Below, piece by piece: positions 21,970 through 30,303 of a DNA stretch of 32,652 bases. The notes under the pieces were generated by a model. That model made no database searches, was not told the origin of the DNA, and saw nothing but the letters and a program-made list of their open reading frames with translations. How positions within the stretch are numbered: position 1 is the stretch's first letter; each line of letters begins with the position of its first letter. Both the position numbers and the translations under genes were made by a program. Source of the DNA: Westiellopsis prolifica IICB1 (lineage in GTDB: Bacteria; Cyanobacteriota; Cyanobacteriia; Cyanobacteriales; Nostocaceae); the NCBI RefSeq assembly GCF_004323185.1, contig NZ_NAPS01000001.1, forward strand, positions 3,327,684 to 3,360,335. Direction: 5' to 3'.

Positions 21970-22614
21970 ATGAGTTTTGCGCGGGAAGCAAGTAGAGCAG
22001 TTCGTTCAACCTTAGTACTTTGGATCATTACGGCGATTATTTATCCTTTTGTGATGATTGGGTTCGGACAAATTGTATTTCCGGCTCAAGTAAATGGTAG
22101 TCTGATCAAAAATAGCCAAGGTGAAATAGTTGGTTCTGCTCTGATTGGTCAACCATTCACAAGCGATCGCTATTTTAATAGTCGCCCCAGTACTACTAGC
22201 TACAGTACTGCTGACCCCAAAAAAGATGAAGCCGGGATACTAAAAACTGGTGTTTCTGGTGCGAGTAATTTGGCTCCTAGTAACCCAGCTTTGTTGGAGC
22301 GTATCAAAGGTAACAATGACCCCGATTCCAGTAAACGAGTTGAAGGTGAGCTTAATCGTCTTAAAAATGAGGGTGTGCAGCCAACTGCCGATTTAATATA
22401 TACTTCTGGTTCCAGCCTTGACCCCCACATCACCCCAGAAGCAGCCAAAGCCCAAATTGCACGAATCGCAAAGGCGCGGGGAGTCCAACCCCAGCAGTTG
22501 GAAACCCTAATTAATCAAAATATTGATGGTCGTTTTTTAGGTATTTTTGGTGAACCTGGGGTTAATGTTTTGAAATTAAATTTAGCCCTAGATACTTTCA
22601 AGGCTGCAACTTAG
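21970..22614 (+). CDS. kdpC: Potassium-transporting ATPase subunit C (KdpC)
   Basis: A 214-residue subunit with a single N-terminal membrane helix (LVLWIITAIIYPFVMIGFGQIVF, about 17-39) and a periplasmic domain. The family motifs GSALIGQPFTSDRYFNSRPS (about 56-75), SGASNLAPSNPAL (about 95-107) and DLIYTSGSSLDPHITPEAAK (about 140-159) are all present, as is the C-terminal FGEPGVNVLKLNLALD. Length is typical. No kdpD (neither full nor the short cyanobacterial type) follows within the window. Confidence 0.97.
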   Translation: MSFAREASRAVRSTLVLWIITAIIYPFVMIGFGQIVFPAQVNGSLIKNSQGEIVGSALIGQPFTSDRYFNSRPSTTSYSTADPKKDEAGILKTGVSGASNLAPSNPALLERIKGNNDPDSSKRVEGELNRLKNEGVQPTADLIYTSGSSLDPHITPEAAKAQIARIAKARGVQPQQLETLINQNIDGRFLGIFGEPGVNVLKLNLALDTFKAAT

Positions 22615-22725
22615 AATTAAAAGGTGAGTAGTTAATGATTAGTAGTTAGTAGTTTATCAAACAAAAACTATTAACTATTAATCATCAACCATCCACAAAT
22701 AACTACTTAACCATAATTCTAGATT

Positions 22726-23067
22726 ATGCTGATTGCAAAAGTTGCTCAAAATATACAAGCTGTTTCTGTTACAGTCCCTTCTCAAACAGATCTCTCTCAT
22801 AAGCCAACATCTGTCAAGCAAACAAATGATAATGTCGGCTTGTTTGCAGTAGTTTTCATGAGTTCTTTGATCATGGGTTTTATTTTAGGAAAGTATCAAT
22901 CTCATCGGTACAAAAAGCAGCGTGATCAACAAATGGCTAAGATTATTCAAGAATTTGAAACCTTGAAACATCAACATAAGATGATATTTAATTCTGAGGA
23001 ACAGATGGCTCTGGAGAGGAAAAAGCAAATTGAAATGTTAGAGAGAATATGGAAAACAAAGCCTTAG
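22726..23067 (+). CDS. Small single-pass membrane protein with coiled coil
   Basis: A 113-residue protein not recognised as a known family. A polar N-terminus is followed by one hydrophobic helix, VGLFAVVFMSSLIMGFILG (about 37-55), then a basic stop-transfer patch (KYQSHRYKKQRDQ) and a helical, charged C-terminus. The C-terminus (EFETLKHQHKMIF, LERKKQIEMLERIWK) looks like a coiled coil. The topology is probably N-out/C-in by the positive-inside rule. It lies 111 bp after kdpC on the same strand and could be a read-through member of the operon, but it has no similarity to KdpD. Just after its stop, KKQIEMLERIW-coding sequence recurs in degenerate form (about 23085-23131), suggesting a small tandem duplication. 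Confidence 0.6.
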   Translation: MLIAKVAQNIQAVSVTVPSQTDLSHKPTSVKQTNDNVGLFAVVFMSSLIMGFILGKYQSHRYKKQRDQQMAKIIQEFETLKHQHKMIFNSEEQMALERKKQIEMLERIWKTKP

Positions 23068-23151
23068 AACAGATTTTTGGTTAAATGAAAAAGCAAATTA
23101 AAATTTTAGAGAAAATATGGAAGATTAAACTTTAATTTATCTCGCCAAACC

Positions 23152-23206
23152 AGATCCCCGACTTCTACTCTCCGTATCCTATCGGTCTATAAGAAGTTGG
23201 GGATCT
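23152..23206. repeat. Interrupted GATCCCCGACTT hairpin, copy 4
   Basis: The arms AGATCCCCGACTTCT and AGAAGTTGGGGATCT are separated by about 25 bp of unrelated sequence instead of the usual 2-7 nt. It may terminate transcription from the small membrane-protein gene. Confidence 0.8.
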
Positions 23207-23300
23207 TGTCTTGAGCCAATGATTTAGGAATGCCATATATCAAACTATATTTATAAATATATAGGAGTCCGATTTTATTTATGAAAAAATCTAAGTATCT

Positions 23301-23512
23301 GTAGTAGCGTGTCTAGACTAAAATGTTGCAATAAATCTCTGATTCTATCTCTGTGTTCTCTCTCTTGAAAAGCTTTGAAGTTCCCTCCGGGACGCTGCGC
23401 GTAGGCGCGTAAGCGACTTCTCGTAAGAGTACGGAGGAAACCTCCGCTCAAACTTTTCGCTGCTTCCTCTGCGGTTTATTAATGCACTATTTTAGCCTTG
23501 ACACGCTACTAC
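23301..23512. mobile_element. 212-bp MITE-like element
   Basis: About 34-bp imperfect terminal inverted repeats: the left end begins GTAGTAGCGTGTC and continues AGACTAAAATGTTGCA; the right end, read inverted, begins GTAGTAGCGTGTC and continues AGGCTAAAATAGTGCA. The inside is non-coding and carries a CGCTGCGCGTAGGCGCGTAA palindrome and CTCCG-rich direct repeats. The size, ends and lack of a coding frame fit a non-autonomous transposon. Confidence 0.82.
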
Positions 23513-23584
23513 GTATATTTCAGAAATCAAATATGAGTCCTATAGATAGTTTAGATATGAGATAAACGCAATTATCTTCTAGAT

Positions 23585-24016
23585 ATGCATGATATTCAAC
23601 AAATTCAAAAAAACAGAAAATGTTTGAACTGTAATTTGTCAGCAATGAATTTTTCTGGAACTAATTTAGAAGGTGTTGATTTGCGCTCTACAGAACTTCA
23701 AGAAGCAAATTTGAAAAATGTTAACCTCAGAAATGCAAACTTGCAGTGGGCAGATCTTCGTAACGCAAACTTGCAAGGAGCGGATTTAAAGGGAGCTATC
23801 CTTAAGAATGCTTTACTCGATAATGCTGATTTAACAGGAGCAAATCTAGAAACATCTAATTTGGAGGAAGCTGATTTGAGAAATGTCAATTTTAGTCGTA
23901 CTAATCTGCTCAAGGTATTAAGAACGTATAAAATACAAGATAGTCGTTCTGTAATTCTTTGTGAAACAACATTGCCAAATGGCATAATATCAAATCGAGA
24001 TTGCAAAGCAAGTTAA
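23585..24016 (+). CDS. Pentapeptide-repeat protein
   Basis: A 143-residue protein. Residues about 20-110 are A(D/N)Lxx pentapeptide repeats (NLEGVDLRSTELQEANLKNV and following), about 17-18 tandem units that should form a right-handed quadrilateral beta helix. Before the repeats it has KCLNCNLS (a CxxC), and the C-terminal tail has two further Cys (ILCETTLPNGIISNRDC). No signal peptide is seen. Pentapeptide proteins are numerous in cyanobacteria and rarely have a known partner, so no function is assigned. Confidence 0.9.
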   Translation: MHDIQQIQKNRKCLNCNLSAMNFSGTNLEGVDLRSTELQEANLKNVNLRNANLQWADLRNANLQGADLKGAILKNALLDNADLTGANLETSNLEEADLRNVNFSRTNLLKVLRTYKIQDSRSVILCETTLPNGIISNRDCKAS

Positions 24017-24040
24017 AGTTAATCAATTGAACTGTATTGT

Positions 24041-24772
24041 CTATAAATGGTCTGTTGCCAAAATTGCTTGCCATTCATCCTCAGAAAATGGTTGCATATT
24101 TAACTCGATATCAAAACAATCACTGGCGGTTGCACTCAAAACTGTCATAATCTTTTCAATACTCAAATTTTGCGGAATTTGCACGCAAGTAAAGGACTCA
24201 GCATCAAAGACTGCGGAAAATAATTCGACATCTGGTTGCAAACGCATTGAACCATGTTGCAAAATTGCTCCACCACGTCGCAACTGAGCGCTACCAATGA
24301 GTTTACAACCATTATCTGTGATTAAATCTGCGCCCGTAGCAGTGCCAAAACAATTGGGATTGTGGATGTAACCCCGCCCAGCATTACCGTAGTGTAAATT
24401 GATGCCAAGCTGATGCCATCCTTGAATGAGAAACTCGCAGATTTTTTGGTATGCTTCAATGCGATTACCACTGAGTCCAGATGTGACAACACTGTAAGTT
24501 AAATCACCTTGATGCAAAACTGCTCGTCCTCCAGTAGGACGCCGCACCAAGTCTACTTTTTGACCTTGCCAAGTTAAATTTTGCCAGTGTTGAGGATATT
24601 TGTGTTGGTGATAGCCAAGGGAAATAGCAACTGGCGACCAGGTATAAAATCGTAAAGAAGGGGGATGCTGTGTTGATAAGTGCTGTTCTAATAACCAATG
24701 ATCAATAGCCATCTGGATATTACCAGTGGTTTCTAGTAAAGGAATTAGTCGCCAAATCTGCTTGCTATGCAT
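24041..24772 (-). CDS. Lipoate/octanoate protein ligase (LipM-like)
   Basis: A protein of about 243 residues of the biotin/lipoate ligase (BPL_LplA_LipB) fold. It contains the RRPTGGRAVLH substrate loop and NPNCFGTATGADLI, with the cysteine in the position of the catalytic Cys of LipM octanoyltransferases. It also has GCKLIGSAQLRRGGAILQHG, with the family's conserved lysine. LipM-type enzymes move octanoyl from acyl carrier protein to lipoyl domains; LplA ligases use ATP and free lipoate. The Cys favours LipM. The frame extends upstream to a TTG at 24802, but that codon lies in an ATTTTGG repeat, so the ATG at 24772 (MHSKQIWRLIPLL) is preferred. The gene is downstream of the YbjN gene on the same strand. 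Confidence 0.85.
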   Translation of the reverse strand: MHSKQIWRLIPLLETTGNIQMAIDHWLLEQHLSTQHPPSLRFYTWSPVAISLGYHQHKYPQHWQNLTWQGQKVDLVRRPTGGRAVLHQGDLTYSVVTSGLSGNRIEAYQKICEFLIQGWHQLGINLHYGNAGRGYIHNPNCFGTATGADLITDNGCKLIGSAQLRRGGAILQHGSMRLQPDVELFSAVFDAESFTCVQIPQNLSIEKIMTVLSATASDCFDIELNMQPFSEDEWQAILATDHL

Positions 24773-24822
24773 TTGTCCAGCAAACCCCTGTTTATGATCC
24801 AAAATCCAAAATCTAAAATCGT

Positions 24823-25311
24823 CTAAGCTACACCAAATTCTGATTGTAAAGTTTCATCGTTATTATCGGCGATTGTTGCCACAACAGTAATCAAACGTGA
24901 GACTTCGCTAGCAGACAATTCTGCTAATGTGCGCGTAGCCAGTACAACTACTTGATTTTCAATAATGCCAAAACGAGACTCAAAAGTGCTAGAGCAATTC
25001 ATCTCTAATAATTGTCGCATTAGTTTAGGTTCATCTTTAGCAGGTAATTTTAGTACTGGAGACCATACTGTGATCGTATCTTCATCTGTTGTCCCTGTAA
25101 GCTGGACAAAAACTTGTACACTACCATAGGTAAATTTCCAGAGATAATTACCCTCTGGAGATTGACTAACCATAGCACTGTCATTTTGTTCGAGACTATC
25201 AATCACGTTTTCAATCACTTCTACATGGTTGATAGTTGCAGTATTTGTCACCAGTTCATTGATTAGTTCTTCATTGGCGATCGCTTCCGCATTTGGTTGG
25301 TAAGTTGCCAT
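24823..25311 (-). CDS. YbjN-domain (type III secretion chaperone-like) protein
   Basis: A 162-residue acidic, soluble protein. ATINHVEVIENVIDSLEQ, YLWKFTYGSVQVFVQL, LLEMNCSSTFESRFGIIENQ and VVLATRTLAELSASEVSRLI follow the strand-helix pattern of the YbjN superfamily, which shares the fold of type III secretion chaperones. Cyanobacterial members are widespread and their partners are not established. The gene is 50 bp upstream of the lipoate ligase on the same strand, with ATTTTGG repeats in the gap. The start ATG is the only one upstream of the domain. Confidence 0.78.
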   Translation of the reverse strand: MATYQPNAEAIANEELINELVTNTATINHVEVIENVIDSLEQNDSAMVSQSPEGNYLWKFTYGSVQVFVQLTGTTDEDTITVWSPVLKLPAKDEPKLMRQLLEMNCSSTFESRFGIIENQVVVLATRTLAELSASEVSRLITVVATIADNNDETLQSEFGVA

Positions 25312-25433
25312 ACAGATTTCTCCTCAAGTTTATGATTCACTCACCCCTACTTTATACCTTCTAAATCCTATCCCTTGGAGTGCTCGATAGATTATCATTT
25401 AGTGCTGAATTAATCCCCAATCCCCGATCCCCT

Positions 25434-25892
25434 ATGCTCACTCTTACCCAAAAAAAACCACCAAATCCTGATACGGTAGTCAGATTAACTTTGTCCCTCA
25501 CCGCAGAGGAACGTACCCGCAGTCGTCATCGCTTCCAAACCGAAGATGGACAAGTGGTATTTTTGCGTTTACCCAGAGGTACGGTACTGCGAGATGGGGA
25601 TCTTCTTGTAGATGAAACTACTGATAATCTAGTAAGAATAACTGCCAAGCCAGAACCTGTTTTAACCGTAGTTGCCAAAACCACTATAGATTTATTGAAG
25701 GCAGCCTATCATTTAGGTAATCGTCATGTGGTAGTAGAAATTACACCGACTTATTTACGCTTATCTCCTGATCCTGTTTTACAAGCAATGCTGGAACAAC
25801 TAGGAGTAGAAATCAAGGAAGAAGTTTCGCCCTTTCAACCTGAAGTCGGTGCGTATGCACACCATCATGGTACTAGTGGTCTAGGGCATTAA
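25434..25892 (+). CDS. ureE: Urease accessory protein UreE
   Basis: A 152-residue nickel metallochaperone for urease maturation. It matches UreE throughout: [40 protein letters not shown], the central [11 protein letters not shown] (with the histidine that binds nickel at the dimer interface), and the carboxy-terminal [10 protein letters not shown]. The frame extends upstream to 25380, but that part (LIPNPRSP) is translated from CCCCAAT/CCCCGAT STRR1 heptamers directly abutting the ATG at 25434, so the shorter start is used. There is no ureF or ureG nearby, so the urease operon is split here. Confidence 0.92.
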   Translation: MLTLTQKKPPNPDTVVRLTLSLTAEERTRSRHRFQTEDGQVVFLRLPRGTVLRDGDLLVDETTDNLVRITAKPEPVLTVVAKTTIDLLKAAYHLGNRHVVVEITPTYLRLSPDPVLQAMLEQLGVEIKEEVSPFQPEVGAYAHHHGTSGLGH

Positions 25893-26064
25893 TTTTTGTA
25901 TTTTTATACTTTTTGCGATCGCCTGACTCGTTAGCTATAAGTAAAGCACTGAAATTATAAATAGAATTTTCTATTTTCGGTTTTGGCTGAGATTGCCATT
26001 CTAGGGATATTTCTGAATATCCAAATCCAATCGCCTCTCTAATTGCGTATTCTAGATTTTCCAT
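25873..26064 (-). CDS. Uncertain small open frame
   Basis: A 63-codon minus-strand frame overlapping the end of ureE by 20 bp. Its N-terminal two thirds ([20 protein letters not shown]) looks like a plausible protein; the last third is Lys/Asn-rich and resembles run-on. It lies 67 bp after the TauE/SafE stop on the same strand. No Shine-Dalgarno motif or known family was found. It may be a real short protein, a decayed fragment or chance. Confidence 0.25.
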   Translation of the reverse strand: MENLEYAIREAIGFGYSEISLEWQSQPKPKIENSIYNFSALLIANESGDRKKYKNTKINALDH

Positions 26065-26131
26065 TTGGTAGCACCCAAGTCTAATGAACCTAACTATATA
26101 TAGATATAACTCGACTGGTGCATTCTGATAC

Positions 26132-26881
26132 TTATTGTTTGATCACAATAAATATAGCCACAGCAATCATAAATAAACCAAAACCAGTTTCTAGGCGTTT
26201 TGGTTGAATTATTTGCGTGAAATAAGCACCGGCTAATGTACCTAAAATCGCAGTTAGAGTAAATAACGTCATCAAATTAAAATCTATGGGTACATTACCG
26301 AAATAGCCAGCAAAACCTGTGACTGATTTTAAGGAAATAATCACTAAAGAAGTACCTATGGCTTCTTTCATCGGTGTTTTACCTAGTAAAACTAATGCTG
26401 GGATAATTAGAAAACCGCCACCAATACCAATAAATCCGGTGAGTATCCCAACTCCTAATCCTTCTATTGGTATTACTAACCATTGATAATTTTGTTGATG
26501 TTCATGATCTAATTCACTACTATCATTGCAAATCATGAGAATTGCACCTACCACCATCATCACAGCGAAACAAATAAGTTGAAATGTTGGTGTGATCATG
26601 GGAAGTGAACCAATTCTGGCGCCAAGGTAAGTACCTAACATTGCAGTCGGAGAAAATAAGGCGACGGTTTTCAAATTGACATTACCTTGTTGCCAGTGAG
26701 GAATAGCCCCAATTAAACTAACAACACCTACAATTACTAAACTCATGGCGATCGCTGATTTTGGTGCTACACCCATGACATAAATTAAAATTGGTACTGC
26801 TAAAACTGAACCACCACTTCCCACTAACCCCAAACTTACACCAACGCAACTTGCCAAAATAATTCCCAGAGTTAAGTTCAT
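26132..26881 (-). CDS. TauE/SafE (TSUP) family membrane transporter
   Basis: A 249-residue protein with about eight hydrophobic segments in two related halves. Each half begins with the family glycine-rich signature: GVSLGLVGSGGSVLAVPIL (about 14-32) and GVGILTGFIGIGGGFLIIPAL (about 147-167). TSUP proteins carry sulfite, sulfoacetate or other organosulfur anions; the substrate here is unknown. A short hydrophilic histidine-containing loop (DSSELDHEHQQNYQ, about 124-137) joins the halves. It is divergent from the cyanobacteriochrome-like kinase. Confidence 0.9.
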   Translation of the reverse strand: MNLTLGIILASCVGVSLGLVGSGGSVLAVPILIYVMGVAPKSAIAMSLVIVGVVSLIGAIPHWQQGNVNLKTVALFSPTAMLGTYLGARIGSLPMITPTFQLICFAVMMVVGAILMICNDSSELDHEHQQNYQWLVIPIEGLGVGILTGFIGIGGGFLIIPALVLLGKTPMKEAIGTSLVIISLKSVTGFAGYFGNVPIDFNLMTLFTLTAILGTLAGAYFTQIIQPKRLETGFGLFMIAVAIFIVIKQ

Positions 26882-27042
26882 AAATAATTCAATGAGCGAT
26901 CGCTTCTCTTTTATATTTAGCTTTTTAACAAAAATCTTAAAAAACTCCTACAAAAATTCAAGATCACAGAAATTATTCATTAACTTAAACAATAAGAAAT
27001 TTATATAGCAATCCTATATGGTTTGTAAAAATCGCAAAGTCC

Positions 27043-27075
27043 AGATCCCTGACTTCTCTAAGAAGTCGGGGATCT
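27043..27075. repeat. Dispersed GATCCCCGACTT hairpin, copy 5
   Basis: AGATCCCTGACTTCT (one change from the other copies) pairs with AGAAGTCGGGGATCT. It lies between divergent genes, 48 bp before the kinase start codon, and could form a hairpin in that leader. Confidence 0.88.
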
Positions 27076-27122
27076 TGTCTCTAAGATTTTGAAGCTGGAA
27101 GATTCATTGCTTCACCAAATTC

Positions 27123-29714
27123 ATGAAAGCTCTACCACATAATCAGGAAAAAGCAAGATTAGCAGCTCTTCGCCACTACCAAATACTCGATTCTGTAACC
27201 GAAGCAGCTTTTGATAATCTTGTTGAGTTAGCAGCTCTTATCTGTAGTACACCCATCGCTTGCATCAATTTCATTGACGAAAATCAGCAATGGATACAAG
27301 CAAAAGTAGGTTGGGATGTCACTGAACTACCGCAGGATGTCGGGATGTGTCCTGCTTGCATTCAGCAAAAAGATATTTTGATTGTTCCTGATTGTTTCAC
27401 AGATCAAGTATGGGCAGAAAATCCCATTGCAGCAGAACCATACTATGTAAGATTTTATGCTGGGGTACCACTCTTGACACCAGAAGGATATGCGATCGCC
27501 ACCCTGTGCGTCATGGATCGTCAACCCCGACAACTTAGCTCTCAACAAATAACAGCTTTGCAAAAGTTGGCTCAACAAGTAATGCTACTACTGCAAAGAC
27601 AATCAAGCAGCACACCATTACAAGATTGTCAACGTGTAGAAGCAGCACTTCGAGAAAATGAACAACGCTTGAAAATCGCATTACAAGCTGGTAAGCTTGG
27701 TTCTTGGCAATTGGATTTGACAACTGGGGAACTGTTCACATCTAATCAGTGTAAAGCCAACTTTGGTTTATCCCCCAAAACAGATTTTTCCTACACAACG
27801 CTGTTTGATTGCATTCACCCAGAAGATCGCGACTATGTACGCGAATGTGTCAAGCAAGCTCTAGAACAGCAAATTGATTATGAAGCAGAGTACCGGACTA
27901 TTTGGCCAAATCGTAGCGTCCATTGGATATTAGCACGGGGTCGTGGCATCTATGAAACTGATGGTACACCAACGCGGATGATTGGTGTGACTTTGGATAT
28001 TACCGAACGCAAGCAAGCAGAAGAAGCCTTACGTCAAAGTGAAGAAAGATTACAGTTAGTAATTGATGCGACAAATGATGCTATCTGGGATTGGGATATT
28101 GTTCAGAATACATGCTTTTGGTCAAAGCGATTTTATGAGTTATTGGGTTTACAACGTACAGGCAAAAAACACTTTTATGAATCTCTTTATCAATTAGTAT
28201 ATCCTGATGATCGAGAACAATTTGCTGAGTTACTCTACCAACATCTCGAACTCAATCAGCCTTATCAAATGGAAGTGCGATTGCGTCGAGTGGATGGTAG
28301 ATATAACTGGTTTTTAATCAGAGGTAAAGTGATTCGAGATGACGATGGTAGAGCGCTGCGAATGGTAGGAGTATTGAGTGATATATCTGAACGCAAGCGC
28401 ACAGAAGAAGAATTAAAACAGCAAAATCAGCGATCGCAACTCTTAGCTGAAATTGCTCTGAAAATTCGCCAACACTTACAAACAGAAGAAATTCTCCGAA
28501 CCACGGTTACAGAAATCCAAAAACTTTTACACGCAGATCGAGTTATTATTTTTCGACTGTGGAATGATGGTTCTGGAACAGTCCTGCAAGAAGCAGTAGT
28601 CAATGGTTGTAGCTCAATTTTAGGGCAAAAGCTTTTTGAGAGGTGTTTTCAGGAAAATTATCACGAAGCTTATCGCCAAGGCAGAATTAATATTATCTGT
28701 GATGTTCAATCAGAAAGCGTCCATCCTTGTCATCGACAATTTCTCGAAAATATTGATGTTAAAGCTCACATACTTGTACCAATTATTGTTAGAGATACAC
28801 TTTGGGGTTTACTAATTGCTCAACAATGTATCCGTCCGAGAAAGTGGAAGAATTGGGAAATTGAGTTATTACAACAACTAGCAAATCAGATTGGCATAGC
28901 TTTAGCCAAAGCGCAATTACTAGAAAAAGAAATACACCAACGTGAAGAATTAGCTCGTTCCAACGCTGAATTAGAACAGTTTGCTTATGTTGCTTCCCAT
29001 GACTTGCAGGAACCATTACGAATGGTCACAAGTTACTTACAATTACTAGAAAGAAAGTATAAAAGTAAGCTTGACACCAAAGCCGATGAATTTATTTCCT
29101 ACGCCGTAGATGGTGCGAAACGGATGCAAATCTTGATCAATGATTTGTTGAGCTTTTCCCGTGTAAGTACCCGTGGACAGCCATTTGGAGTAGTTGATTG
29201 TCATAGTGCATTGCAACAGGCGATCGCAAATCTCAAAGTCGCAATTACTGAAACTCACGCAGTCATCACCTACGACGAACCTCTACCCCAACTCATCGCC
29301 GACGCTACTCAACTAGCACAATTATTCCAGAATTTAATTAGTAATGCCATTAAATTTCGTAGCGAACAACCCCCGCACATTCATATTGGTGTAGCGAAAA
29401 CAGATGAGGGAGTGGGGAGTAATGTAGAGACGCGATTCATCGCGTCTGGGAGTGTGGAGTCTCCTACAGAAAACGAATGGCTCTTCTGGGTGCGCGATAA
29501 TGGAATTGGGATAGAACCTCAGTATGGCGATCGCATTTTCATCATTTTTCAGCGTTTACACACTCGCGACAAGTATCCAGGTACTGGTATTGGTTTAGCA
29601 ATTTGTAAAAAAATTGTGGAACGTCACGGTGGACAAATCTGGGTTGAGTCAAAACTTGGTCAAGGAACCACCTTTTACTTCACAATTCCAGATAGGATAG
29701 GTAGGGCATCGTGA
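27123..29714 (+). CDS. GAF-PAS-PAS-(CBCR-like GAF) histidine kinase
   Basis: An 863-residue soluble multi-sensor kinase. Order: N-terminal GAF (about 10-160, [20 protein letters not shown]), PAS (about 185-300) and PAS (about 310-430), each ending with an ITERK/ISERK linker. Then comes a second GAF (about 445-610), a HisKA domain with [11 protein letters not shown] (H626), and a HATPase domain with N-box [15 protein letters not shown] (from D792) and GTGIGLAI. The second GAF has the cyanobacteriochrome signature: [16 protein letters not shown] followed by [20 protein letters not shown]. Cys536-His537 takes the canonical bilin-attachment place, and Cys508 lies 28 residues before it. The ATPase domain holds an in-frame repeat peptide ([14 protein letters not shown], about 762-776). 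The gene overlaps the next response regulator by 4 bp. Confidence 0.9.
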   Translation: MKALPHNQEKARLAALRHYQILDSVTEAAFDNLVELAALICSTPIACINFIDENQQWIQAKVGWDVTELPQDVGMCPACIQQKDILIVPDCFTDQVWAENPIAAEPYYVRFYAGVPLLTPEGYAIATLCVMDRQPRQLSSQQITALQKLAQQVMLLLQRQSSSTPLQDCQRVEAALRENEQRLKIALQAGKLGSWQLDLTTGELFTSNQCKANFGLSPKTDFSYTTLFDCIHPEDRDYVRECVKQALEQQIDYEAEYRTIWPNRSVHWILARGRGIYETDGTPTRMIGVTLDITERKQAEEALRQSEERLQLVIDATNDAIWDWDIVQNTCFWSKRFYELLGLQRTGKKHFYESLYQLVYPDDREQFAELLYQHLELNQPYQMEVRLRRVDGRYNWFLIRGKVIRDDDGRALRMVGVLSDISERKRTEEELKQQNQRSQLLAEIALKIRQHLQTEEILRTTVTEIQKLLHADRVIIFRLWNDGSGTVLQEAVVNGCSSILGQKLFERCFQENYHEAYRQGRINIICDVQSESVHPCHRQFLENIDVKAHILVPIIVRDTLWGLLIAQQCIRPRKWKNWEIELLQQLANQIGIALAKAQLLEKEIHQREELARSNAELEQFAYVASHDLQEPLRMVTSYLQLLERKYKSKLDTKADEFISYAVDGAKRMQILINDLLSFSRVSTRGQPFGVVDCHSALQQAIANLKVAITETHAVITYDEPLPQLIADATQLAQLFQNLISNAIKFRSEQPPHIHIGVAKTDEGVGSNVETRFIASGSVESPTENEWLFWVRDNGIGIEPQYGDRIFIIFQRLHTRDKYPGTGIGLAICKKIVERHGGQIWVESKLGQGTTFYFTIPDRIGRAS
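29407..29460. repeat. Palindromic repeat inside the kinase ATPase domain
   Basis: One full copy of the GACGCGATTCATCGCGTC family (core 29428-29447) with its AGTGGGGAGTAATGTAGAG and GGGAGTGTGGAG flanks lies in frame between the N-box and G1 box. The sequence matches the intergenic copy at 4733-4785 read in reverse. Length and reading phase are preserved. Confidence 0.92.
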
Positions 29715-30157
29715 ATACTTTAATAGATGTTATGCCTATTGAGATTTTGTTAATAGAAGACAATCCCGGTGATGTAGAGTTGACCAAAATTGCCTTAGAG
29801 GACAGCAAAATCTCTGTTAACTTAAATGTAGTTGAAGATGGTGTAGAAGCGATCGCCTTTCTCCGTCGAGAAGGTAAATATACTCAAGTCCCCCACCCAG
29901 ATATTGTTTTACTAGATTTAAACTTACCAAAAAAAGATGGTAGAGAAGTACTAGCAGAAATCAAAGCCGATGAAAAACTCAAACGAATCCCCGTAGTAGT
30001 ACTGACAACTTCTCAAGCAGAAGAAGATGTTCTTAGAGTATATAATCTATCCGCCAACTGCTACATTACCAAACCCGTTGACTTCGATCAATTTGTCAAA
30101 ATTGTACAATCTATCGAAAGTTTCTGGTTTACCATTGTCAAGCTTCCCTCGGAATGA
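29711..30157 (+). CDS. Rcp1-type single-domain response regulator
   Basis: A 148-residue receiver-only protein of the Rcp1 class that partners phytochromes and related kinases. It has [16 protein letters not shown] (about 15-30, characteristic of this class), phospho-acceptor D69 in [18 protein letters not shown], and [10 protein letters not shown]. Translation starts at GTG (29711) within the kinase stop (GTGA overlap), implying coupling; an ATG at 29732 (MPIEILL) is an alternative. Context makes it the likely phospho-acceptor of the upstream kinase. There is no output domain. Confidence 0.92.
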   Translation: MNTLIDVMPIEILLIEDNPGDVELTKIALEDSKISVNLNVVEDGVEAIAFLRREGKYTQVPHPDIVLLDLNLPKKDGREVLAEIKADEKLKRIPVVVLTTSQAEEDVLRVYNLSANCYITKPVDFDQFVKIVQSIESFWFTIVKLPSE

Positions 30158-30303
30158 AGCAAGGGAACAGGGAACGGGGAACAGGGACAAGGGAGAGAAT
30201 AAACACCAATGACAAATGACAAATGACTATTGTACAGACGCGATTCATCGCGTCTCTACTAATGACCAATGACCAATGACAAATGACCAATGACCAATGA
30301 CCA
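30158..30303. repeat. Mixed repeat linker before the hybrid kinase
   Basis: GGGAACAGGGAACGGGGAA units (30163-30190), STRR2-type TGACCAATGACAAATGACC arrays (30208-30228 and 30262-30306), and one palindrome repeat (core 30236-30255). The palindrome shares its GACTATTGTACAGACG flank with the copy at 19412. The start codon of the next gene is the last ATG of this array. Confidence 0.9.

Larger units (their letters stand above)
23068..23584. other. Intergenic gap with hairpin and MITE
   Basis: It holds a duplicated piece of the preceding gene's 3' end (23085-23131), an interrupted GATCCCCGACTT hairpin (23152-23206) with its GGCATTCCTAAATCATT-type flank in reverse orientation (23219-23235), and a 212-bp inverted-repeat element (23301-23512). 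No further gene is seen. Confidence 0.65.

Noticed and set aside
24773-24802. Longer N-terminus for the lipoate ligase
   Set aside because: It would start at a TTG inside an ATTTTGG repeat; the ATG at 24772 immediately before the conserved part is better.
25380-25433. Longer N-terminus for UreE
   Set aside because: The extension is translated from STRR1 heptamers and is not part of the UreE family; the ATG at 25434 fits.
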